NCBI GenBank assembly: GCA_963662985.1
Contig: OY760066.1
Coordinates: forward strand, 558,001-622,000
Reading direction: 5' to 3'
DNA length: 64,000 nt
Source of the DNA: G963662985 sp963662985
GTDB taxonomy: Bacteria > Chloroflexota > Anaerolineae > Anaerolineales > UBA11579
A program made the position numbers and the translations under genes. Positions within the stretch are counted from its first letter, which is position 1. Every line of letters starts with the position of its first letter. Positions 37,402-47,145 of the stretch are shown here, one piece after another. The notes under the pieces were generated by a model, which worked only from the letters and a program-made list of their open reading frames with translations, was not told where the DNA came from and did not search any database.

Positions 37402-38680
37402 GCTAGTGTAAAATATTTTCTGTAAATTCACAAAAAAAGAAAGGTCATGTATCCTTTAGTTACTACACGAAAGGAGATAACATGACCAATCAAAATAATT
37501 ATACAATATCTGAAGAAATTTTAGAACAATTGGCTGAAGGAGGAATGGAGTCAATTCCAGAGCTAATCCGAATTCTAGTCAACGAAGGAATGGCATTGGA
37601 GCGAGAGCGATACTTGCAAGCAGAACGATATGAGCGAAGCGAAGATCGAAAAGGATATGCAAACGGATACAAACCAAAAAGTGTAAAGACAAGAGTAGGT
37701 GAGATCGAATTTGCAGTCCCCCAAGTAAGAGAAGGGTCATTTTATCCAGAAGCCTTGGAAAAAGGGATTCGAAGTGAAAGAGCATTAAAGCTCGCATTAG
37801 CAGAGATGTATATCCAAGGTGTATCGACCCGAAAAGTAGCCGCAATCACAGAAAAACTATGTGGAACGAAGATCAGCAGTAGTCAGGTAAGTCGAGCAAC
37901 AGCGCAGATGGATGAGGTGTTGAAAGCATGGCGAAATCGACCGATAGGAAGTATCCCTTATTTATACCTAGATGCACGCTATGAAAAGGTGAGAATGGAT
38001 GGTCAGATACGATCTGCAGCGGTTCTAATGGCTGCTGGGGTTGGTGTAGACGGTAAAAGAAGGATTTTAGGCGTTTCTGTGTCACTTAGTGAATCAAAAT
38101 TACATTGGAGAGGCTTTTTTGAAGAGCTGATTGCGAGAGGTTTACGGGATGTTCGCTTAATTATCAGCGATGATCATGGTGGCATTCGAAAAGCAAGACA
38201 AGCAGTTTTTACTGGGATTCCATGGCAAAGATGTCAATTTCATCTCCAACAAAATGCTGCTCAATATGTACCTCGTAAACATTTACAAGCTGAGGTAGCG
38301 AATGATATTCGCTCAATTTTCAATGCACCTTCTCGAGAACAAGCTGAGCTGTATTTGAAAGAAATTGTTGAGAAATATGCCAAACATGCTTCTGCTTTAG
38401 CGGATTGGTTGGAAGTTGCTATTCCTGAGGGCCTTACATTTTTTGATTTTCCTGTTGCTCATCGACGCAGAATTCGGACGAGTAATTTGATGGAGAGAAT
38501 CAGTCAGGAAGTCAAACGTCGTACTACTGTGATTCGTTTATTTCCCAATCAAGCGGCTTGTCTTCGTCTTGTTTCTGCGATCCTGATGGAGATTAGTGAA
38601 GATTGGGAGACTGGACGTATTTATTTAGATGTTTCATAACTATCGGATACTCGAATTTACAGAAAAATTTTTGCACAATC
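37402..38680 (+). mobile_element. IS256-family insertion sequence, copy 1
   Basis: The 1,279-bp element starts GCTAGTGTAAAATATTTTCT and ends, inverted, with GATTGTGCAAAAATTTTTCT; about 28 bp of imperfect terminal repeats include TTTTCTGTAAATTC on both sides. The flanking 8-mers (CATTTATT left, ATCTTTAA right) do not match, so one side has been rearranged since insertion. It is almost identical to copy 2 at 62666-63944 and lies in the same orientation. Confidence 0.9.
37482..38639 (+). CDS. IS256-family transposase
   Basis: This 385-residue transposase is complete. The DDE-type core shows YLYLDARYEKVRMDG, LIISDDHGGIRKARQ, WQRCQFHLQQNAAQ and NLMERISQEVKRRTTVIRLF. AAGGAG precedes the ATG. The product differs from the second copy at only a handful of residues (for example EGMALE here against EAMALE there, VGVDGK against VGLVGK). 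It is likely active. Confidence 0.94.
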   Translation: MTNQNNYTISEEILEQLAEGGMESIPELIRILVNEGMALERERYLQAERYERSEDRKGYANGYKPKSVKTRVGEIEFAVPQVREGSFYPEALEKGIRSERALKLALAEMYIQGVSTRKVAAITEKLCGTKISSSQVSRATAQMDEVLKAWRNRPIGSIPYLYLDARYEKVRMDGQIRSAAVLMAAGVGVDGKRRILGVSVSLSESKLHWRGFFEELIARGLRDVRLIISDDHGGIRKARQAVFTGIPWQRCQFHLQQNAAQYVPRKHLQAEVANDIRSIFNAPSREQAELYLKEIVEKYAKHASALADWLEVAIPEGLTFFDFPVAHRRRIRTSNLMERISQEVKRRTTVIRLFPNQAACLRLVSAILMEISEDWETGRIYLDVS

Positions 38681-38690
38681 ATCTTTAAAG

Positions 38691-38724
38691 TCCTAATCTC
38701 TACAACTTACTGTAGGGATTAGGA
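38691..38724. terminator. 14-bp stem-loop next to the IS256 right end
   Basis: TCCTAATCTCTACA (38691-38704) pairs with TGTAGGGATTAGGA (38711-38724) with one G-T-type mismatch and a 6-nt loop, followed by a short pyrimidine run. It could be a terminator of a gene lost when the IS arrived. Confidence 0.45.
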
Positions 38725-38847
38725 TTCTCCCTTAATCATGATTATATAGTAATATTTCAGAATTGAATCTAAGTGATATTAATTGAAAATAATTATAAGA
38801 ATTAGTAAAAATCATATTAGTTGAATGATATATTAATTTATTTGAAA

Positions 38848-38879
38848 GGAGTGCCTCATAATGGGAGTGCCTCATAATG
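38848..38879. repeat. Two perfect tandem copies of a 16-bp unit
   Basis: GGAGTGCCTCATAATG occurs at 38848-38863 and 38864-38879. There is no coding context and nothing else in this gap explains it. Confidence 0.6.
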
Positions 38880-38939
38880 TGGTGTAAAAAGGAATAAAAA
38901 AAAGTCATCCAATGCTACTATTAAGTTGTAGAAACAAAA

Positions 38940-39125
38940 AAAGGAGATATAGGGGTAATTCATCACTTAGTTTTGTCTCATAAATTTGTTCAATCGTCTT
39001 TGAAAATACTCGTGAAAATATGTCTTCTTTTCCATAGCAATCATCGATTTATTTTGCTTTTCCAAATTCTTTAATCAATTCTTCGGTTAATTCTTTTGAT
39101 GTTTCTTTTTTTTGTTTGCGTCATC
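38940..39125 (-). pseudogene. N-terminal relic of an IS256-type transposase
   Basis: On the minus strand the frame reads ETSKELTEELIKEFGKAK, a stop, then DIFSRVFSKTIEQIYETKLS. This matches the N-terminal region of IS256 transposases (LTEELIK followed by a GKxDLxxxLxKxxxExxLxxE pattern). The core is missing. 39126-39345 shows nothing. Confidence 0.45.
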
Positions 39126-39345
39126 TTCATTCCTTTACTTTTAGTATGCTAGAAGACACACTTATTCTGATAGTTCCGTTTTTTTAGGTGAGTGTATTTT
39201 TTTTAAATCTTTCGAAAGCAAGATGAAAGAAGAGTTCCTTTTTGGTGAAATTTTATTTTGTTCAATAAGAAAAAATTATGATTGACTTTTCAGGAAGCCA
39301 TTTTTTATTAGTCTTCATTCAACTCTTGATTATTGACGATTCTTA

Positions 39346-42222
39346 CTAATTTTTTTGAATGTAAGGCTTCTTTTTTAAAACTTTCTCAATAAAAACATCT
39401 ACAATATCTGGATCAAACTGATTTCCTTTACAAGCCTGAAGTTCATAAATTGCCTCTTCTATACTCATCGCATCTTTATATGTTCTTTTGCTTGTCATGG
39501 CATCGTACGCATCAGCAATGGCAATAATCCTAGCTTCAATAGATATATTATCTGATTTTAATCCCATAGGATATCCTTTTCCATCCCATCTTTCATGATG
39601 CTGTCGAATACACTCAGCAAGACTAGAAAATTCATCTGAACCTATCAAGATACGCCAGCTGCTTTCAGGATGTTTCTTCATCTTCTCCCATTCATTTTCT
39701 GTAAGTTTTCCAGATTTATTAAGAATAGATTCATCAATGCCGATTTTTCCAATATCATGAAGTAAACCAGCTGTTTTTATTTGATTTACTTCATCCCTGT
39801 CCATTTCCATTGCCTTGGCAAGCAATTCGCAATATATGCTTACTCTTTTTGAATGTTTTAATTCTCTATTGCTTTTCTCATATAGCGCATTCAAAATGAT
39901 ATCCACTGTTTTACTATGCATACTTGAACTTTCATAAACTTTGTGATTATACATAAAGTTTTCAGCGCTTATGAGAACATCCAGAATATTTTGATCTGCT
40001 GTAATTTTTGTATCATAGCCAAATGAAAGCGAAAGTTCAACAGAATTAATTTTTTCTTTCTTAATTAATTTTTGCAGTTTATTTACAAATTTATTTGCTT
40101 GATATAAATTTGTTTTTGGAAGAATCAAAATAAATTCATCACCACCTAATCTTGCGAGAATATCATTAGATTTACACTCATTAGAAATGACATTTGCAGC
40201 TTTTTTCAACAATTCGTCACCAATATTATGTCCAAATGAATCATTTACAAGTTTAAGGCCATTTACATCAGCCATAATTAGACTAAGCGGAAGATTACTA
40301 TCAGTATCTAATCTTTTTAACTCTTCTTCAAAAAATCTTCTATTATACAGATTGGTGAGTTGATCATGATAGCTTAAATAGAATAAGTTCTTTTCAGCTT
40401 CTTTTTGTTCTGTAATATCTAAGGATGTTATCTGAACGCCTACAACATCTCCTTGACTATTCAGTACTCTTAGGTATGTACTAATATAATAGCGTGGGGG
40501 AATAGTTTCTGGAACATAATCCTCATATGTCTGAGAAATATCAGATTCCAAAGCCTTTACAATTCTATTGAAATAGACATTAGCAACTTCTTTCGGGAAT
40601 AAATCAAAGATGTTTTTTCCATTAAAATCCTCAGGCTTACCACCCATATTTGATGCAGCCTGATTATTATATGAAATGATATCTCCTTCTGGTGAATAAT
40701 AACCAATTCCTAGTCCAGAATGTTCAAAAAGACTTCGATATCGTTCTTCACTCTCCTTTAACGCAGCTTGAGCTTTATTTAAAATTCTTTCAGATTTAAC
40801 AATATCTGTGATATCTTGCATGATGCAATGTGTTTGTCTGAAACTGCCATCCGGATTATGACCAATTCTTCCATTAAAACTTACAATTCGAATACTGCCA
40901 TCTTTTTTCAGCATTTCAAATTTTGTGCAAGTTACACCTTCATATTTGAATTTAGGAAAGTTTATTTTGAAATGCTCTTTAAAATCTGAATGTATAAAGT
41001 CTCCAAAGTTTTTTCCGATTACTTCTTCTAGCTCGTAACCAAGTAGTTCAAGCCAAGCTCTATTAACAGAAATAAAATTTCCATTCTCATCTAGTGATTG
41101 ATATGGTAATGGAGCATCTTCAAACATCAACTTGAAGTTTTCTTTAGTATTTAATAGATCGTTTTCATATTTTTTTTGTTCTGTTATATCAATAATTGAT
41201 GTGATGAAATATAAAGGTTTTCCATTTTTATCTTTTCTCAATGAAACATGTAATTCTGTCCAAATTATTGATCCGTCCTTATGGATATATCTTTTTATAA
41301 ACCGACTTTTATTCTTATTATTAGATAGCAAATCACTAAATTCTTTTTTACTTCTTTCAATATCCTCTGGATGTGTAATTCTTTCCCAAAGCTCTCCTTG
41401 AAGCTCTTCTTTAGTATATCCAAGCATTTTACAAAAAGTATTATTTACATTTATTTCTCCAGAAGGAGAAGTAAGAGACTTAGCAATAGGAGAATTATTA
41501 AACACATATTTAAATTTTTCTTCACTCTCAACAAGCGCGGTTTCTTTATCTATTATCTTATCTCTGAAGTTACTCTTAACGCTAGTAAACTTACTGATAT
41601 TATTTAGCCATGTGATAACTTGGTATTTTGCTAAATTATTTTCTTTAAACCCTTCGATTGGTATATAAAATGGGTTTTCATGAACTTTATCTTTCCAGAT
41701 AATATATGGGTGAACCTGAATGATGTTTTTAATCATTTCATTAGTGAATTTGTTTAAGTTGTATCTACATATTGAAGATACTGGATATTCTGAAAAAACT
41801 TTTTCATTTAATTTCCATTCGTATTCAAGAATTTTTTCAAAACCATCGTTAAACTCCAATGCCCAGCTAATCTCACCAGTTATAGCTAAGCCATTATAAC
41901 CATCGGAAACAGCAGTTCTTGATTCTCTAATAAGTAAATCAATCATCTTATCTGGACTGAAAGTACCATCTTTCACATACAAGTCTTCTTTGTTTAAAAT
42001 AACAAGTTGGTTTTTATTTAAGTATTTTCTATAATCGATTGAGTTTTTAAGCTTTTGCAAAAACAAGTTTGTATTGGTATCTCCTGTAATATAAAAACAT
42101 CTGTAATTATTTTTGAGATTTAATGATATATAATTTATTAATATATTAATAATTTCATTTTCATTATCATAAATAACAACCATATGTTCTTCTGGAAAAT
42201 TAAATTGGTACTGATTATCCAT
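39346..42222 (-). CDS. MEDS-PAS3-GGDEF-HD-GYP signalling protein
   Basis: The ATG at 42222 (958 residues) has AAAGGA upstream. An N-terminal MEDS domain (about 10-195, NEIINILINYISLNLKNNY, then HPYIIWKDKVHENPF) is followed by PAS domains starting near 236, 364 and 496. The GGDEF domain has an intact LARLGGDEFILILPK near 690, and the HD-GYP domain has HDIGKIGIDE near 826 and HHERWDGKGYP near 881. It could both make and degrade c-di-GMP. MEDS domains sense hydrocarbon-like ligands in some bacteria. No TM segments are seen. Confidence 0.92.
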   Translation of the reverse strand: MDNQYQFNFPEEHMVVIYDNENEIINILINYISLNLKNNYRCFYITGDTNTNLFLQKLKNSIDYRKYLNKNQLVILNKEDLYVKDGTFSPDKMIDLLIRESRTAVSDGYNGLAITGEISWALEFNDGFEKILEYEWKLNEKVFSEYPVSSICRYNLNKFTNEMIKNIIQVHPYIIWKDKVHENPFYIPIEGFKENNLAKYQVITWLNNISKFTSVKSNFRDKIIDKETALVESEEKFKYVFNNSPIAKSLTSPSGEINVNNTFCKMLGYTKEELQGELWERITHPEDIERSKKEFSDLLSNNKNKSRFIKRYIHKDGSIIWTELHVSLRKDKNGKPLYFITSIIDITEQKKYENDLLNTKENFKLMFEDAPLPYQSLDENGNFISVNRAWLELLGYELEEVIGKNFGDFIHSDFKEHFKINFPKFKYEGVTCTKFEMLKKDGSIRIVSFNGRIGHNPDGSFRQTHCIMQDITDIVKSERILNKAQAALKESEERYRSLFEHSGLGIGYYSPEGDIISYNNQAASNMGGKPEDFNGKNIFDLFPKEVANVYFNRIVKALESDISQTYEDYVPETIPPRYYISTYLRVLNSQGDVVGVQITSLDITEQKEAEKNLFYLSYHDQLTNLYNRRFFEEELKRLDTDSNLPLSLIMADVNGLKLVNDSFGHNIGDELLKKAANVISNECKSNDILARLGGDEFILILPKTNLYQANKFVNKLQKLIKKEKINSVELSLSFGYDTKITADQNILDVLISAENFMYNHKVYESSSMHSKTVDIILNALYEKSNRELKHSKRVSIYCELLAKAMEMDRDEVNQIKTAGLLHDIGKIGIDESILNKSGKLTENEWEKMKKHPESSWRILIGSDEFSSLAECIRQHHERWDGKGYPMGLKSDNISIEARIIAIADAYDAMTSKRTYKDAMSIEEAIYELQACKGNQFDPDIVDVFIEKVLKKKPYIQKN

Positions 42223-42704
42223 GATGCAATCCTTTATCAATAAATGACATATCCAAATTTTAATATTTTTTCTATATTAGTACAAACTTCTGATATGCTA
42301 TCTCTATACCAGCACTGTTGAATCAATCTACCATAATTATAATTTTATTTTATTTAAAATAATTAGTTATAAATAGCATACATGAATAAAAGTATACTTT
42401 CAAGTAAATGTTGATATTTATACGATTGAGAATGATTTTTTTGAACGATTTCTTGGTGATAAAAAAATGGATAGATTCACCCTTTTTTTAATTTAGACAT
42501 CTTTTTTCTTCTTTTTTTGTTACAACAATTATTATTAAGATTAGATAATTGCGTTTTTTTATCCTTTTCTCACTACTTTATCATACGTCTCATAATAATC
42601 TGATTTATCAAAGCTACAAACTTCATTTTTCTTAAACCGCCATAGATAGTACAACTTGGGGGACACTTAAGTAAAAATATAAATTAAAATTTGCAGAAAA
42701 ACCT

Positions 42705-42825
42705 CTTGGATTAAAGTCTGAAGTGCAAAAGACTTAAGCTGAAACAATACTTCATAGGGAGTTCGATAGTCAAGTCTTTTTCGAGGTCGATGGTTTAGCC
42801 AATGCATGATGAAACAGATTACATC
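42705..42825 (-). mobile_element. Decayed IS30 left-end fragment
   Basis: About 120 bp align with the IS30 left end: CTTGGATTAAAGTCTGAAGT, ATACTTCATAGGGAGTTCGA, then GAGGTCGATGGTTTAGCCAA. The rest of the element is missing. The remainder of 42223-42981 is AT-rich and shows no gene. Confidence 0.8.
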
Positions 42826-42981
42826 TTGTTTCTGTTTTCAAACAATCGAACAAATATAAAAAAACTGGCTGATATTTCGGGTTACAGTTGGGAATAAATT
42901 CTTAAAGGTACTATTTCCCCTGAAAGAAAATCAACCGATGAGAGTATCGAAAGCACCAGAGGAAATGACCTATTATGCAAT

Positions 42982-45900
42982 TTATTCCACAGCCACCAAT
43001 ATAGCTCGCACCACGATGCGGTAGATGTAGCTGTCGCTTTGTTCGTCGTAACCGCGGCAAGTAACCAAGGTCAGCCAAGAAAAATCTTCATGTTCGAAAA
43101 GCTGCAAGTTATCAGGTTTGACCTGTTGTATAGAGCGTACGGCGTAAATATAGCGCTGACCCCAGGCATTGACAAAGATGCGATCGTTGTACCGTAGCAT
43201 GTGCAGGTTTACAAATAAGCCGGGTAATCCATTTTCATCATACACATGCCCGGTTAGTACTGAGTTACCTTCCCCAGAGGGGAATGCAGAGCCTTCCAGC
43301 CAACCAGCACGTTTTCCAAGCCAGGTCAGGTCCCAGCCTTGATTTGTAATTGGCACACCTATGATGTCGGTCTGAATACCAAGAGACGGTATTTCAAGGA
43401 GAATATTATTAGAAGTTAGATAATACTGGTTCTCCATTTGAGACGAATGTTTTGAAATCCGACCCGGTGCAAAACCTGTATTAGGGGGGGGCAGATTAAT
43501 AATTGCTTCAACGTTAATCGTCACAAGAGCCGTTATGCAAAACCCAAGATTATCACAAGCGCGATAGGAAACAATGTCCTCGCCACTGTAACCAATATCA
43601 GGCGTATAGACCACACTGCCTATTTCAGCTGTCCCATGTTGTGGATATTCAATAATTTCATGAAAATCCCACCTTGTCGCCCCACTGCTCAGGATATCAT
43701 TTGAGAGGACATCAATCGAAATAAATCCTTTAGTTTTTACTGAATCTTCAACGCCCATAGCTCCGGATTTTGTTCCGTCCTGCAAGATTTTGATTACAAC
43801 ATCTACATATTTCTTGCTTCCATCCGGTGCAGTCGCCAGGATGCGCAAAGGGTAATTTCTTTCAATGTTGTAATCCACCGTAGTGGTCAGTGAAAGTTTG
43901 CCATCCGTACTAATCCTGAAATTGGAGGTCATTGGGAACTTATCTTGATCGACCAATGCATAGGTGACCCCGCTGATGTTGGCCTTCATGCTTCCTACCA
44001 CCGTGTCAGGACCATCTCCATCAATTAGATGGGTACTGGAAATCTCAGCATTCCAATTAATTGATGGCAGATTATTTGCTGTGACTGTGATAATAAAGCT
44101 ACGCTGGAAAGTAGAACCATCTTCGTCCAGAGTCTGGATACAAACATCATAATCGCCTGGCAACGTAGTCATTTTCCGTTTTAAGGCATTTCCTTGAATT
44201 TCAAAGCCTGAATTATCGGCACCGTTCACAATAGTACAAACGCTGCCGCTGGTTTCCAGGGAATAGGTAAATAAAGGCTTTCCATCCACTGTGTCCAGAG
44301 TACCCACAATTTCCTGTATTTCGATTACACTGGTATTTGAAAGTGTCAGATTGGAAGGCGAGGCGCTGACAGTGATGGTAAAAGCTTTCTGAGTGGTGAG
44401 TCCGTAAGTGTCTTCCGCCTGGGCGCAAATATCATATGTGCCCGCGATGGTGCCGTTCTCGCGTTGCAGGGTTGTGCCGCTGATGCTGAAACTGGCGTTA
44501 TCCGCTCCGTTGGTGCCATTACAGACATCCCCATTGGCCTCTAGGGTGTAGACCATGGGTGCTGTGCCGCCGGTGACGTTGAAATCGCCCACGTTGGTCT
44601 GGTCATCCGGTATGACCAGGTTGTCAAGCGACAGGGTGTCGAGTGCGTTGACCACATTGATTGTGTAGGCGTGCTGGTCGTTTGCAGTGGTTGAATCGAC
44701 CACCTGCACACAGATCTGGTAACTGCCCAGAGGGGTTGTTGGTTTGCGCTGTAGTGTATTCCCGCTGATGGTAAAGAAACCATTACCCGCTCCGTTCGTA
44801 CCAGTGCAGACTGACCCGCTTTGCTGAAAGGAAAACAAAAAAGGACCGCTGCCGCCGGTTGGGCTGAATGTGCCAACATCGGTCTCGCTGGTGCTGACTA
44901 CACTTCGGTTGAGCGAAGTGTCATTCAGATCTATTTCAAAGCCACCTTTCATCACCGTAGCTTTGTTGAGATATTCAGAATCTTGATAGGCAACATAGGG
45001 CGTACCGCTGTCATCTATTGCCAGAGAGGTGAGGAAAAATCCAAAACTTGATGAAAAGCCGGATGAGCCGACATTAACCCATTCCGTTCCATTAAATTTC
45101 ATCACCATTACATTATAGGAATTACCACTATCTTGATAGGCAACATAGGGCGTACCATTGTTATCTATTGCGAGAGAGGTGGAATATACATAACTACCTG
45201 CTGAAAACCCGGGAGTGCCAACATTCTCCCAATTCGTTCCATTAAATTTCATCACCGTCGCTCTACCGGAATTACCACCATCTTGATAGGCAACATAGGG
45301 CGTACCGCTGTATATTGCAAGAGAGGTGTAATATGCTCCACCTGCTGAAAAACCGGGAGTGCCAACATTTTCCCAATTCGTTCCATTAAATTTCATCACC
45401 GTCGTTTTGAGGGAATTACCATAATCTCTATAAGCGACATAGGGCATACCGTTGTTATCTATTGCCAGAGAAGTGTAAGTTACTTCACCTGCTGAAAAAC
45501 CAGCTGAGCCGACAGTAACCCATTGCGATCCATCAAACTTCATCACTGTCGCTTTTTTGGTTTCATAATAATCTATATAGGCAACATAGGGCTTACGGTT
45601 GTATATTGCCAGAGAAATGTGATATGCATCACCTGCTGAAAAACCCCGTGAGCCGACAGTAACCCAACTCGTTCCATCAAATTTCATCACCGTCGCTTTT
45701 TGGGTGAAAACACCAAGCGAAATTAATTCCCAATCTCTATAGGCCAAATAAGGCGTACCGTTGTCATCTATTGCCAGTGAAATATCCTCAGCCTGGCCTT
45801 CTGAAAAACCAGCTGAGCCGACAAGTTCCCAACTCGTTCCATTAAATTTCATTACCGTCGCTTTGGCACCATTAGCTGAATCTCTATAGGCGACATAGGG

Positions 45901-46083
45901 CGTACCGCTGTTATCTATTGCCAGAGATGTGTACATCATGCTACCCGCTGAAAAACCGGGTAAGCCGACAGTCTCCCAAACATACGTTGCTGCCTGTACA
46001 CTACTGGTGAACAGCACCAAGATAATTAAGATGAAAGTTGGAAGAAATTTCATTATGTCTTTTGTTTTCGTTTTTATTTTCAT
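42982..46083 (-). CDS. Secreted seven-bladed propeller protein with C-terminal sortase
   Basis: This 1,033-residue protein has a signal peptide (FLPTFILIILVLFTSSVQAA). Seven repeats of about 50 residues (about 34-385) each begin W-x-x-VG-x-x-GFSAG and end ATVMKFNGT, with SLAIDNxGTPYVAYxD inside, indicating a seven-bladed beta-propeller. Three Ig-like repeats (about 390-665), a cadherin-like unit and a VLSNDI-type unit (about 775-850) follow. The end is a sortase domain with His in LTGHVYDENG, Cys in LVTCRGYDE and Arg in YIYRIVVRA. Sortases normally join other proteins to the wall; here the enzyme is fused to a display-like protein. Its G+C is higher than that of its neighbours. Confidence 0.9.
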   Translation of the reverse strand: MKIKTKTKDIMKFLPTFILIILVLFTSSVQAATYVWETVGLPGFSAGSMMYTSLAIDNSGTPYVAYRDSANGAKATVMKFNGTSWELVGSAGFSEGQAEDISLAIDDNGTPYLAYRDWELISLGVFTQKATVMKFDGTSWVTVGSRGFSAGDAYHISLAIYNRKPYVAYIDYYETKKATVMKFDGSQWVTVGSAGFSAGEVTYTSLAIDNNGMPYVAYRDYGNSLKTTVMKFNGTNWENVGTPGFSAGGAYYTSLAIYSGTPYVAYQDGGNSGRATVMKFNGTNWENVGTPGFSAGSYVYSTSLAIDNNGTPYVAYQDSGNSYNVMVMKFNGTEWVNVGSSGFSSSFGFFLTSLAIDDSGTPYVAYQDSEYLNKATVMKGGFEIDLNDTSLNRSVVSTSETDVGTFSPTGGSGPFLFSFQQSGSVCTGTNGAGNGFFTISGNTLQRKPTTPLGSYQICVQVVDSTTANDQHAYTINVVNALDTLSLDNLVIPDDQTNVGDFNVTGGTAPMVYTLEANGDVCNGTNGADNASFSISGTTLQRENGTIAGTYDICAQAEDTYGLTTQKAFTITVSASPSNLTLSNTSVIEIQEIVGTLDTVDGKPLFTYSLETSGSVCTIVNGADNSGFEIQGNALKRKMTTLPGDYDVCIQTLDEDGSTFQRSFIITVTANNLPSINWNAEISSTHLIDGDGPDTVVGSMKANISGVTYALVDQDKFPMTSNFRISTDGKLSLTTTVDYNIERNYPLRILATAPDGSKKYVDVVIKILQDGTKSGAMGVEDSVKTKGFISIDVLSNDILSSGATRWDFHEIIEYPQHGTAEIGSVVYTPDIGYSGEDIVSYRACDNLGFCITALVTINVEAIINLPPPNTGFAPGRISKHSSQMENQYYLTSNNILLEIPSLGIQTDIIGVPITNQGWDLTWLGKRAGWLEGSAFPSGEGNSVLTGHVYDENGLPGLFVNLHMLRYNDRIFVNAWGQRYIYAVRSIQQVKPDNLQLFEHEDFSWLTLVTCRGYDEQSDSYIYRIVVRAILVAVE

Positions 46084-46384
46084 TGATATCCCTAAGTTTT
46101 ATTCAATGGGTTTTTATATCCTCAAAATTTGCACAATATCATTGTTCTTTTGTATTTCATTGAATTGCCTCCAAAAATATGTACTAATTTTGATAGTCCA
46201 ACCTATTGAATTTAAAAAGTTAGGATAAGGAATGAAAAATCCTTCATCATTCAATAAAATCTGGTAACTACTTAACCTTATCCTTGCAAGGAGTCTGAAC
46301 AACTTAAATATATAATTAATTGTAATGAGAAGATCGACAGAGCACATTGGATAAGCATTTATTTTTAGATAAACAAATGTTTAT

Positions 46385-46415
46385 AACCTCCAGGCGCCAT
46401 TGGTGCCTGGAGGTT
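46385..46415. terminator. Strong stem-loop downstream of the regulator gene
   Basis: AACCTCCAGGCGCC pairs with GGTGCCTGGAGGTT (one mismatch of the G-T kind) across a 3-nt loop. It lies between the convergent transcript ends of the regulator gene (minus strand) and the upstream region of the sortase gene. No clear T-run follows, so an intrinsic terminator is likely but not certain. Confidence 0.55.
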
Positions 46416-46449
46416 AGGTTAAGTTAAGATGGCTGCAATCTAGGTGGTA

Positions 46450-47079
46450 CTATTTTAAACTTTTTTGCTTTGCGGCATAGATAATCAACTCTGTGCGATT
46501 AATACCCAATTTGCTGCAAATATTGTGAATATGCACTCGGATGGTCGACTTACTTACGGATAACCGCTGCGCCATGCGTTCATATGTTAGCCCTACTCCC
46601 AAAAGTGAAAGAACTTCCTTTTCGCGAGCAGACAGCTCTGTCAAATGACTTTGATGTTTGTAAACAGCTTCTGCCAATTTTTCGGCAATCTCGGGTGGAA
46701 AATATTTTTTACCTCGGGCAACTTCACGGATAGCATGCATAATGACTGATCTGGGTTGGCTTTTTTGCAGGTAACCATAGGCACCTGCTGCAACCGCAGC
46801 CAGAATATCCTCTTCATCAAAGGAACTGGAAAGGAATAACACCGCTATACCAGGTATGCTTTCGTGAATCTTTTGCATGGCGGCAATGCCGTTCATGCCC
46901 GGCAAGAAGAGGTCCATGATAATTAGATCGGGTTTGATCTCTTTTGCCATTTTAATCGCATCAATGCTGTTGGCGGCGCTGCCGGCAACAGCAAGGTCTT
47001 CTTCGTTGTCGATCCCTAACTGGAGGGCTTCGAGCATCATAGGGTGATCATCGACAATCATAATCCTGTAACTGGTCAT
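46450..47079 (-). CDS. NarL/LuxR-family response regulator
   Basis: The ATG at 47079 (209 residues) has AGGAGG 7 bp upstream; an in-frame start at 47103 lies before that site. The receiver has MIVDDHPMM, Asp in LIIMDLFLPGMNG and Lys in YLQKSQPRS. The LuxR helix-turn-helix is LSAREKEVLSLLGVGLTYER followed by RLSVSKSTIRVHIHN. It follows the kinase at 47146 with a 66-bp gap. The secreted sortase protein is the next gene downstream and a plausible target. Confidence 0.93.
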   Translation of the reverse strand: MTSYRIMIVDDHPMMLEALQLGIDNEEDLAVAGSAANSIDAIKMAKEIKPDLIIMDLFLPGMNGIAAMQKIHESIPGIAVLFLSSSFDEEDILAAVAAGAYGYLQKSQPRSVIMHAIREVARGKKYFPPEIAEKLAEAVYKHQSHLTELSAREKEVLSLLGVGLTYERMAQRLSVSKSTIRVHIHNICSKLGINRTELIIYAAKQKSLK

Positions 47080-47145
47080 TGATTCCTCCTGAGTCAAATG
47101 CAAAATTTATGGGTTATTCGTAGTCAGCTACTCTAGGTATTGACA

